This document shows, one piece after another, positions 1-4,523 of a stretch of 16,476 bases of DNA. A program made the position numbers and the translations under genes. This DNA comes from an uncultured Oscillibacter sp. GTDB taxonomy: Bacteria; Bacillota; Clostridia; Oscillospirales; Oscillospiraceae. Under the pieces are notes generated by a model. It was not told the DNA's origin. It was given only the letters and a program-made list of their open reading frames with translations, and ran no database searches. Within the stretch, counting starts at the first letter, position 1; every line of letters starts with the position of its first letter. Location of the stretch: contig CAJUTB010000048.1 in NCBI GenBank assembly GCA_910589315.1, positions 1 through 16,476 on the forward strand. Direction: 5' to 3'.

Positions 1-182
1 AGTGGGTGGAGATTGCCGTGGCCGCGGCACAGCAGCTCTACCACAACCTCGACGGCGCGGCGAGGAAACAGTATGTGCTGGACTTCCTGGCAGAGAAGGG
101 GTATTGCCTGGATGACAAGGAGATAGACAATGCGGTTGAAGCGGCGGTGCTGAAACTCCACCAACAGTTGGAGGCCGCATGA
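1..182 (+). CDS. Phage holin, LLH family (C-terminal part only)
   Basis: This open frame enters from the left edge and ends at TGA 180-182, giving about 59 residues in the frame beginning at base 3. It reads WVEIAVAAAQQLY, then a charged helix around KQYVLDFLAEKG, then an acidic/helical end (EIDNAVEAAVLKLHQ). This is the typical C-terminal half of LLH-type phage holins, whose missing N-terminus would carry the membrane span. Such holins permeabilise the membrane and let the endolysin reach the wall. The stop codon overlaps the ATG of the endolysin gene (ATGATGA), which supports a holin-endolysin pair with coupled translation. The family assignment rests on remembered pattern and on the adjacent endolysin; the membrane segment itself lies outside the window. 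Confidence 0.78.
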   Translation, partial: WVEIAVAAAQQLYHNLDGAARKQYVLDFLAEKGYCLDDKEIDNAVEAAVLKLHQQLEAA

Positions 183-814
183 TGACAGTGCAAAAGATTC
201 TGGACATCGCCCGGAAGGAACTGGGCGTGAAAGAGTCCCCGGCCAACTCCAACAACGTCAAATACAATACCTGGTTTTATGGCCGGGCGGTTTCCGGCAG
301 TGCCTATCCCTGGTGTATGGCGTTTGTTCAGTGGGTCTTTGCGCAGGCCGGAGCCAAATTGCCCTATACAACCGCCTCTTGTTCGGCCCTGCTGAATTGG
401 TACAAGAAAAACCGCCCCGCTAGTGTTGTCAAATCTCCCCAGCCGGGAGACATCATCATTTACAATTTTGGACATACCGGCATTGTGGAGAGCGTTAGCA
501 AAGGCACGGTCACTGCTATCGAAGGCAATACCTCGCCCAGCGCCGCCGGAAGTCAGTCCAACGGCGGCATGGTCTGCCGCAGGACGCGTAAAACGTCCAC
601 CGTTACCGCTTACATCCGGCCAGATTACGAAAAGGAGAAACCACATATGGACAATACACCCAGCCCCGCCCATAGGGAAGCCGTTGAGTGGGCTAAGAAG
701 CACAAAATCCTCAATGGCAATACCCAGGGGGATTTGATGCTTTCACAGCCAATCACCAGACAGCAAATGTGCTCCTTGCTTTACAACTACCATAAAGCGT
801 TTGGAAAAACTTGA
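182..814 (+). CDS. Phage endolysin: CHAP amidase/peptidase with C-terminal SLH-like repeat
   Basis: A secreted-by-holin peptidoglycan hydrolase of about 210 residues. The N-terminal CHAP (NlpC/P60-like) domain, residues 1-150, shows the nucleophile Cys45 in YPWCMAFVQW, the catalytic His98 in FGHTGIVE, and a polar residue at Asn116 in IEGNTS. This is the Cys-His-polar arrangement of CHAP amidases/endopeptidases. The last 45 residues (HREAVEWAKKHKILNG to ITRQQMCSLLYNYHK) match one SLH repeat, which probably binds the wall. Two ATG codons lie in tandem (179 and 182). GGAGG at 170-174 sits 4 bases before the first and 7 before the second, so 182 is preferred, although 179 overlaps the holin stop. 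An internal ATG at 646 begins the SLH part after AAAGGAG-like AAGGAGA, so a separate cell-wall-binding product by internal initiation is possible but unproven. Confidence 0.9.
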   Translation: MTVQKILDIARKELGVKESPANSNNVKYNTWFYGRAVSGSAYPWCMAFVQWVFAQAGAKLPYTTASCSALLNWYKKNRPASVVKSPQPGDIIIYNFGHTGIVESVSKGTVTAIEGNTSPSAAGSQSNGGMVCRRTRKTSTVTAYIRPDYEKEKPHMDNTPSPAHREAVEWAKKHKILNGNTQGDLMLSQPITRQQMCSLLYNYHKAFGKT

Positions 815-861
815 AACCCGATGAAAGCCGTGTTAAAATCTAAAGAAAGGAGTGTGGCGGT

Positions 862-1098
862 ATGAACGATACGGAAAAGATTCAGAGCTTTGGCGATATG
901 GTGGAGGCCACGGAAAAGTTAACGAAACCCTGGCGCTGTGCACTGATTATCACGAATTTTTTATGGGCCCTTGTATTTTTGGCGTTTATTCTGTTGGCAT
1001 ACCTTACCCCAGATACAAGTTATCAATACCAGGATTTCAACAACCATACGCAGGTTCAGACCACCGGTACGGAAACCGCTGCCGCACAAGGTGATTAA
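862..1098 (+). CDS. Small one-span membrane protein of the phage lysis region
   Basis: A 78-residue protein with a charged N-terminus (MNDTEKIQSFGDMVEATEKL), one hydrophobic span at about residues 28-47 (LIITNFLWALVFLAFILLAY) and a polar Thr/Gln/Asn-rich tail. The start is firm: AAAGGAG at 846-852 lies 9 bases before the ATG. It follows the endolysin by 47 bases on the same strand and probably belongs to the same late transcript. By position it could be an accessory lysis protein or a small inner-membrane protein. It has no lipobox, so it is not an obvious o-spanin, and Gram-positive phages do not need one. I do not recognise a named family. Confidence 0.72.
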   Translation: MNDTEKIQSFGDMVEATEKLTKPWRCALIITNFLWALVFLAFILLAYLTPDTSYQYQDFNNHTQVQTTGTETAAAQGD

Positions 1099-1100
1099 GT

Positions 1101-1187
1101 TTGGCAAGACAGGTGCAAGTTCGCAGGCCCGGCGCAAAGCGTCCCCGAAAACCACGGGCGGCAAGAGGAAGGAAAAAAGGACGGTGA
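1101..1187 (+). CDS. Possible 28-residue basic peptide
   Basis: A TTG-initiated frame codes for 28 residues, of which more than a third are Arg or Lys (it begins ARQVQVRRPGAKRPRKPR). AAGGTGAT at 1088-1095 is a partial Shine-Dalgarno 5 bases before the TTG. The frame starts 2 bases after the preceding stop, and its own stop (1185-1187) lies 6 bases before the TTG of the next gene, which would couple the two. A GTG at 1091 opens another frame through the same DNA, up to 1276, with a similar Lys-rich composition, so the choice of frame is uncertain. If real, the peptide could bind nucleic acid, but composition is the only basis for that. Confidence 0.3.
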   Translation: MARQVQVRRPGAKRPRKPRAARGRKKGR

Positions 1188-1193
1188 CGGCTT

Positions 1194-1445
1194 TTGAACA
1201 GCCAACACCGGACCATCCGCGCACTGCTGCAAAGTATGTCGCCCAAACGGGCAATTTCGTATATCCAGGCATTTGATCTTCCACAGGAGGAAGAACTTTT
1301 CTTGATCGAGTGCGATGTGCGGGGAAAAAGTTATGTGCAAGCCGCCCGGGAACACAATACCTCTCCGGAGGTCATCAAGCGGCGGAGGCAGAGGGCCTAC
1401 ATGAAAATAGTGGATGCAATCGCACATGAAGACCACCGGGGGTAG
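1194..1445 (+). CDS. Small helix-turn-helix protein resembling sigma region 4 (phage-associated)
   Basis: An 83-residue protein, mostly helical. Its C-terminal half (SYVQAAREHNTSPEVIKRRRQRAYMKIVDAI) reads as a helix-turn-helix with a strongly basic recognition helix, like region 4 of sigma factors or phage late regulators. The start used is TTG 1194, since N-terminal residues NSQHRTIRALLQSM look like part of the domain. A GGTGA at 1183-1187 could serve as ribosome binding site. The in-frame ATG at 1236 is the alternative and would give 69 residues. The gene lies at the end of the lysis block, and its final codons (EDHRG, TAG) form part of the following terminator. A role in late transcription is inferred from fold and place only. 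Confidence 0.7.
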   Translation: MNSQHRTIRALLQSMSPKRAISYIQAFDLPQEEELFLIECDVRGKSYVQAAREHNTSPEVIKRRRQRAYMKIVDAIAHEDHRG

Positions 1446-1463
1446 CCCCCGGTGGTCTTTTCG
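1429..1463 (+). terminator. Strong intrinsic terminator with a stop codon in its loop
   Basis: A perfect 14-bp stem (AAGACCACCGGGGG at 1429-1442 with CCCCCGGTGGTCTT at 1446-1459) encloses a 3-base loop and runs into TTTTCG. The loop is exactly the TAG stop of the helix-turn-helix gene, so the last five codons are the 5' arm. It ends the phage lysis transcript. The opposite strand lacks a useful T-run, so it appears one-directional. Confidence 0.9.
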
Positions 1464-1465
1464 TT

Positions 1466-1555
1466 TCATTCCATTGTCGCCTGAATTGCCCGTTTGATAA
1501 AGGCGTTTACACGCTCTCCCCGGACGGCGGCGTGGACCGGATATATGCTGTGCAT
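1466..1555 (-). pseudogene. C-terminal remnant of a ribbon-helix-helix (Arc/CopG-like) protein
   Basis: A 29-codon frame on the - strand, from ATG 1555 to TGA 1466, reads HAAVRGERVNAFIKRAIQATME near its end. This resembles the second half of small clostridial ribbon-helix-helix proteins, whose usual ending is close to ARGESVNAFIKRAI-ETME. The N-terminal beta-strand and first helix are missing, because the DNA upstream is the end of hicB and the short spacer. It lies 10 bases downstream of the hicB stop, in the same direction. I read it as the tail of a deleted gene that became joined to hicB. A genuinely short peptide cannot be excluded, since an ATG is present but no good ribosome site is seen. 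Confidence 0.45.
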
Positions 1556-1564
1556 GGGTTGCCG

Positions 1565-1954
1565 TTACATTCTGTTTGCCTGAATTTTTGTCATGAGGGC
1601 TTCCTGTAAAACCTGGGAGAAGTTGATCCCCATAGATACCGCGCGTTCGTTGAGCCACGCCGGAATGGTCAAGGTTTTCTTGATTGCCTTTGTGTCCTGA
1701 TACTGGTTGATGTCACATGTGACCAAAGTAACGAAGCTGTCACCACCAGAGGGAACCGTCGACACATCAGAAGGCGGGACAAGCTCCCGGTTCTCTTCCA
1801 GCAGCGTCAGCAGATACCCGGCAAGGGCTTCTTGGGCGCAGGCCATGGTTTCGTTGAGCGTTCCCCCGTAAGTCTGGCAGCCCTCCAGATCGGGAAACTC
1901 AACCCAGTAAGCGTCATCCTCCTTATGGAAAACTGCGGGATAAACGAACAACAT
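1565..1954 (-). CDS. hicB: HicB-family antitoxin (orphan)
   Basis: A 129-residue protein with the two-part HicB plan. Residues 1-70 are the partial RNase H-like HicB fold (YPAVFHKEDDAYWVEFPDLEGC, then the helix ETMACAQEALAGYL). The C-terminus (TKAIKKTLTIPAWLNERAVSMGINFSQVLQEAL) is a ribbon-helix-helix DNA-binding domain. HicB normally neutralises the HicA mRNA interferase and represses its own promoter. The start at 1954 is set by GGAGGT at 1961-1966; longer open frame upstream is non-coding in character. No HicA-like frame (about 60-80 residues, small and basic) was found on either side, so this is an orphan. It may act as a transcription repressor or as an antitoxin in trans. It runs opposite to the flanking phage-type genes. 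Confidence 0.9.
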   Translation of the reverse strand: MLFVYPAVFHKEDDAYWVEFPDLEGCQTYGGTLNETMACAQEALAGYLLTLLEENRELVPPSDVSTVPSGGDSFVTLVTCDINQYQDTKAIKKTLTIPAWLNERAVSMGINFSQVLQEALMTKIQANRM

Positions 1955-2020
1955 GATACTACCTCCAATCAACTTAGGAGCAGGGCTTTGTCTTTCGTGT
2001 TCCATTCCCCTCACGGGCAG

Positions 2021-2049
2021 ATTGTAACACGTGCCATATGTATTTTCAA
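2021..2049 (-). promoter_or_regulatory. hicB promoter with palindromic spacer
   Basis: On the - strand, TTGAAA (2044-2049) and TACAAT (2021-2026) are separated by exactly 17 bases, a near-consensus sigma-A promoter. The spacer contains two six-base palindromes, CACGTG and CATATG, one base apart. They are plausible contacts for a HicB or other ribbon-helix-helix dimer. Transcription would start near 2014, about 60 bases before hicB. Confidence 0.7.
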
Positions 2050-2072
2050 GGAAAGTTTTAAATGATAAGAAC

Positions 2073-2099
2073 GCCGTCCCATGACCGGGGCGGTTTTTT
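2073..2099 (+). terminator. Intrinsic terminator facing right, with no gene directly upstream
   Basis: GCCGTCCC (2073-2080) pairs with GGGGCGGT (2087-2094), with two G-U pairs and a six-base loop, and is followed by six T. It points along the + strand, yet the DNA just before it is the hicB promoter region on the other strand. It may insulate the cassette downstream, or it may be the leftover terminator of a lost gene. Confidence 0.6.
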
Positions 2100-2133
2100 A
2101 TGCCCATTTTCCGCCCAAACAAAGACCATTTTC

Positions 2134-2161
2134 AGGCCCTTTGCAGGGGCCTTTCTTTGTT
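2134..2161 (+). terminator. Second hairpin with T-rich tail ahead of the cassette
   Basis: AGGCCCT (2134-2140) pairs with GGGGCCT (2146-2152) around a five-base loop, and TTCTTTGTT follows. This looks like a weaker intrinsic terminator in tandem with the one at 2073-2099. Its loop overlaps the candidate -35 element of the cassette promoter. Confidence 0.45.
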
Positions 2162-2169
2162 ATTATGAT
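2141..2169 (+). promoter_or_regulatory. Candidate promoter of the small-protein cassette
   Basis: TTGCAG (2141-2146) and TATGAT (2164-2169) are 17 bases apart, and the first cassette gene starts at 2193 with AGGAGG at 2182-2187. The leader would therefore be only about 17 bases. It is the best sigma-A-like match between the tandem terminators and the gene. It is a pattern match only, and overlap with a terminator hairpin weakens it. Confidence 0.4.
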
Positions 2170-2192
2170 TCCATCAAAAACAGGAGGCCGCT

Positions 2193-2372
2193 ATGTACGA
2201 GGAACAACGTTTAATGGCATCTGGATTACCATTTTCAGAAGCGTTTTCTCTTTGCAGCTCTTTGCGTAGAGAAGGAACCCTGGACGAATTTATAGAGTCA
2301 AACGAAAAGCACCATACCTGCAAATGCGGCGGGAATGGAAACTGCCCGGACTGCCCGAATCGAAATAAATGA
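2193..2372 (+). CDS. 59-residue protein with Cys-rich C-terminus (cassette gene 1)
   Basis: A short gene with AGGAGG five bases before its ATG. The N-terminal 35 residues are helical and polar (MYEEQRLMASGLPFSEAFSL). The end carries CKCGGNGNCPDCP, four cysteines spaced like a small zinc-binding knuckle. Its stop overlaps the next start (ATGA at 2369-2372), so it is translationally coupled to the peptidase gene. I have seen similar short Cys-tailed proteins ahead of this peptidase type in gut Clostridia, but no function is known to me. The good ribosome site, the coupling and the organised Cys motif make it a real gene despite its size. Confidence 0.75.
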   Translation: MYEEQRLMASGLPFSEAFSLCSSLRREGTLDEFIESNEKHHTCKCGGNGNCPDCPNRNK

Positions 2373-2752
2373 GTTTTTCCTATTATAATCCAAACCCTGC
2401 TGGGAAAAGCGTAGGAGACTGCCCCGTCCGGGCCATCGCAAAGGCATTACAAGTGAGCTGGGAAGACGCCTATACCGGTTTAGCCCTGGAAGGGTTCCGG
2501 CGCGGCGATATGCCCAATGCAGACAGCGTATGGGGGCCTTACCTGAAAGCGCACGGTTTTACACGGCACTGGATCCCGGACACCTGCCCAGACTGTTACT
2601 CTGTTTCGGACTTTGCCGCCGATCACCCGCAAGGCACCTTTATTTTATCCATGCCGGGCCGCCATGTCCTTTGTGTGCAGGACGGCCATTGGCATGATTC
2701 CTGGGATTCCGGCGGAGAAATTCCCACTTATTTTTGGAGAAAGGAGCGTTGA
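2369..2752 (+). CDS. Papain/C39-like cysteine peptidase-fold protein (cassette gene 2)
   Basis: A 127-residue protein without signal peptide. It has the signature of a small papain-fold enzyme: Cys18 at the start of a helix in GDCPVRAIAKAL, His99 in PGRHVLCVQDG, and an Asp in the following strand-turn (Asp110 or Asp113 in HDSWDSGG). This Cys-His-Asp order is that of C39/papain-like peptidases. A second pair, Cys73 and Cys76 (DTCPDC), may bind metal or form a disulphide. The protein is close to the minimal size for the fold. The ATG overlaps the upstream stop, and the next gene begins two bases after its stop, so it lies in an operon. A processing role on the neighbouring small proteins is tempting but purely inferred; a transglutaminase-like or inactive homologue is also possible. 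Confidence 0.72.
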   Translation: MSFSYYNPNPAGKSVGDCPVRAIAKALQVSWEDAYTGLALEGFRRGDMPNADSVWGPYLKAHGFTRHWIPDTCPDCYSVSDFAADHPQGTFILSMPGRHVLCVQDGHWHDSWDSGGEIPTYFWRKER

Positions 2753-2754
2753 CA

Positions 2755-3252
2755 ATGGCCTATAACCCATATCCATATCCAGGATATCCAAACGCGCCCG
2801 GTTACTACCCCGGTCCAGTTCCTGACCAATTAACGCAATTGCGTCAGAACCAAATCCAACAAATGCAGGCCCCGCCCCAAATGCTGCAAGTTCCACCGAT
2901 GCAAACGAATACGGGGACCGTTGCCCCTGCGGCAGCTCCGCAAAATAACGGCATTATCTGGGTGAGCGGGAAGGGGGAGGCTGACGGATATCTTGTAGCT
3001 CCTAACAGTGCAGTGGCTCTGTGGGACGCCAATAATCCGGTAATTTATCTGCGCCAGGCGGACAGTACTGGGAAACCCACCACAAAAGTCTACGATCTGG
3101 TTGAGCGGACCGATAACGCACCGGCGCAATCCGCACCTCAGATCGACTTGAGCCGGTATGTAACCATTGATCAACTGGAAGACATACTCACAGAACGCTT
3201 GAAACGGCCCGTAAGGGCCTCAAAGACAAAGGAGGATACCGATAATGTCTAA
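2755..3252 (+). CDS. Pro/Tyr- and Gln-rich phage-type protein with a small beta domain (cassette gene 3)
   Basis: A 165-residue protein beginning MAYNPYPYPGYPNAPGYYPG. AAGGAG at 2741-2746 sits 8 bases before ATG 2755, so this is the start, not an in-frame ATG at 2734 inside the previous gene. The layout is a Pro/Tyr-rich head (1-25), a Gln/Met/Pro linker (26-60), a compact beta-rich domain (about 65-125; WVSGKGEADGYLVAPNSAVALWDANNPVIYLRQ) and a helical tail with a short coiled coil (YVTIDQLEDILTERLKR). I recall this plan in uncharacterised proteins of gut Clostridia prophages; no function is known to me. The tail overlaps the next gene by 8 bases. The disordered head and the globular middle suggest an adaptor or structural protein. 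Confidence 0.8.
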   Translation: MAYNPYPYPGYPNAPGYYPGPVPDQLTQLRQNQIQQMQAPPQMLQVPPMQTNTGTVAPAAAPQNNGIIWVSGKGEADGYLVAPNSAVALWDANNPVIYLRQADSTGKPTTKVYDLVERTDNAPAQSAPQIDLSRYVTIDQLEDILTERLKRPVRASKTKEDTDNV

Positions 3253-3496
3253 TCCCTTTTTTTCCGCCATGGGCGGCGCAAGCGGCACTCAGGGAAAGCC
3301 AATGAACATGATGCAGGCTTTCCAGCAATTCATGCAACAGAATCAGGGGAAAAACCCAAATGAAATGATTCAGCAGATGCTTTCCTCAGGGAAACTCAAT
3401 CAAAATCAGCTTGATCAGGCCCAGCAAATGGCAAGGCAAATGGCAAGGCAAATGGAAGGGCCTCTCAGTGGTTTGAAGTCTATGTTTGGATTTTAA
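3245..3496 (+). CDS. Small Met/Gln-rich helical protein (cassette gene 4)
   Basis: An 83-residue protein with GGAGG ahead of ATG 3245, overlapping the preceding gene by 8 bases. It starts with a short hydrophobic Gly/Ala stretch (SNPFFSAMGGASGTQG), followed by two or three amphipathic helices very rich in Met and Gln (NMMQAFQQFMQQNQ; MIQQMLSSGKLNQNQLDQAQQMARQMARQM). It has no cysteine and no membrane span. The composition suits a flexible oligomerising or scaffold-like protein. It resembles short Met/Gln-rich proteins of gut Clostridia phage regions, whose role I do not know. Confidence 0.78.
   Translation: MSNPFFSAMGGASGTQGKPMNMMQAFQQFMQQNQGKNPNEMIQQMLSSGKLNQNQLDQAQQMARQMARQMEGPLSGLKSMFGF
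3425..3459 (+). repeat. In-frame 12-bp tandem repeat
   Basis: Two exact copies of CAAATGGCAAGG (3425-3436, 3437-3448) and a third, shortened copy (3449-3459) lie end to end in cassette gene 4. They encode the repeated tetrapeptide QMAR-QMAR-QMEG. Slippage at such a repeat would add or remove four residues without breaking the frame. Confidence 0.85.
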
Positions 3497-3505
3497 CACG
3501 TCTAT

Positions 3506-3521
3506 AAATGCGGCCGCATTT
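3506..3521. repeat. Perfect 16-bp palindrome between cassette genes 4 and 5
   Basis: AAATGCGG is followed directly by its reverse complement CCGCATTT in the 56-base gap. As RNA it can fold as a short hairpin with a GGCC loop and a run of four T, a weak terminator or a processing site. As DNA it could be a dimer binding site. Its function is undetermined. Confidence 0.7.
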
Positions 3522-3552
3522 TAGAAAATACATCAACAAAGGAGAGGACTAC

Positions 3553-4404
3553 ATGTCTCTTGGAAGTGAAGGCGGCGTTCCTGCCGTCATGAATGTGACA
3601 CCCACAGGCACGGGCTATAACAATGGCAATTGCGGCGGGTGGGGCGGCGATTGGTCCGCTTGGATTATCATCTTTGTGCTGTTCTTCGCTTTTGGCGGTT
3701 GGGGCAATGGCTTCGGCGGAGGCTGGGGCGGCGGAAACAGTGCTCAGGGTGCTTTGACCCGTGCTGATCTGTGCAGCGAGTTCAATTTCAACGGTCTGGA
3801 AAACGCTGTTCGCGGTGTGCAGCAAGGCATCTGCGACAGCACCTATGCCCTCAATAACTCCATCAATGGCCTGGGAATGAATGTTATGCAGGGCTTCTCC
3901 CAGTCTGAGATTGCAGACGGCCAGCGCCACGCTGCGCTGATGCAGCAGCTGTGTAACTTGGGCTACCAGCAGAAGGACTGCTGCTGCGAAACCCAGCGAT
4001 CTATCGACGGGGTAAAGTTCACCATTGCACAAGAGGACTGCGTCACTCGCAACCTGATGCAGTCCAACACTCGCGATCTGATTGAGAATCAGAACTCCAA
4101 CGCTCGGGCTATTTTGGACGCCCTCACAGCCCAGCGGCTAGAGGCTAAGGATGAGCGTATCGCCGCCCAGGCTGCCCAAATTCAGGCCCTTCAGCTCTCC
4201 GCATCACAGGCTCAGCAGAATGCTACCATCGGCGCGATGATTTCCGCCAGCGAGGCGACAATTCTGCGGCGTACCGGTGCGGAGTGCCCGACTCCCGCCT
4301 ATGTGGTTCAGCCGCCCACTCCGGTTAACTTCCCGACAAACTGCTGCGGAACGTTCAACGGCGGTTGGGGCGGTAACGGCTGCGGCGGCTGTGGAAGCTG
4401 CTGA
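3553..4404 (+). CDS. Gly/Cys-rich membrane protein with helical stalk (cassette gene 5)
   Basis: A 283-residue protein; AAAGGAGAGG at 3538-3547 fixes ATG 3553 rather than 3508. The order of parts is a polar N-terminus; a Gly/Trp-rich stretch (NCGGWGGDWSA); one hydrophobic span (about 36-48, AWIIIFVLFFAFG); a second Gly/Trp stretch (GGWGNGFGGGWGGG); a long helical region (about 65-240) that repeats Asn/Gln heptad-like blocks and contains the cluster DCCCETQ at 142-147; then a Pro-rich linker and a Gly/Cys tail (NCCGTFNGGWGGNGCGGCGSC in pieces). Similar Gly-flanked single-span proteins with CCC-ETQ motifs occur in gut Clostridia and their phages without known function. The stalk and terminal Cys suggest a surface or virion fibre cross-linked by disulphides or metal. 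Hairpins follow at 4424-4440 and 4472-4506. Confidence 0.8.
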   Translation: MSLGSEGGVPAVMNVTPTGTGYNNGNCGGWGGDWSAWIIIFVLFFAFGGWGNGFGGGWGGGNSAQGALTRADLCSEFNFNGLENAVRGVQQGICDSTYALNNSINGLGMNVMQGFSQSEIADGQRHAALMQQLCNLGYQQKDCCCETQRSIDGVKFTIAQEDCVTRNLMQSNTRDLIENQNSNARAILDALTAQRLEAKDERIAAQAAQIQALQLSASQAQQNATIGAMISASEATILRRTGAECPTPAYVVQPPTPVNFPTNCCGTFNGGWGGNGCGGCGSC

Positions 4405-4423
4405 ATTTCAATACGACTCAACT

Positions 4424-4440
4424 TCTAAGACACTCTTAGA
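4424..4440 (+). other. Short perfect hairpin after cassette gene 5
   Basis: TCTAAGA and TCTTAGA pair over 7 bp around a CAC loop, 20 bases past the stop. It has no T-run and is more likely an mRNA end-protecting or processing structure than a terminator. A related but looser TAAGA/TCTTA pair occurs at 5761-5780. Confidence 0.4.
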
Positions 4441-4471
4441 TGTTCGGCCCCGTGCCGATTTTGAAACCAAC

Positions 4472-4506
4472 AGCGGCGGGGTACCTATGCCCTGCCGCTT
4501 ATTTTT
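4472..4506 (+). terminator. Intrinsic terminator inside the cassette
   Basis: AGCGGCGGGG (4472-4481) pairs with CCCTGCCGCT (4490-4499), with one G-U pair and an 8-base loop, followed by TATTTTT. The next gene starts only 18 bases beyond, so this would partly uncouple genes 6 onward from genes 1-5, or set a lower expression ratio. Confidence 0.75.
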
Positions 4507-4523
4507 CTGAAAGGATTGATAAA

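Noticed and set aside
1955..2192. A missing hicA in the gap upstream of hicB
   Set aside because: No frame of suitable length or composition exists on either strand; the gap is filled by a promoter and two hairpins.
3508..3552. Earlier ATG (3508) as start of the Gly/Cys membrane protein
   Set aside because: It lies inside the 16-bp palindrome with no ribosome site, while AAAGGAGAGG directly precedes ATG 3553.
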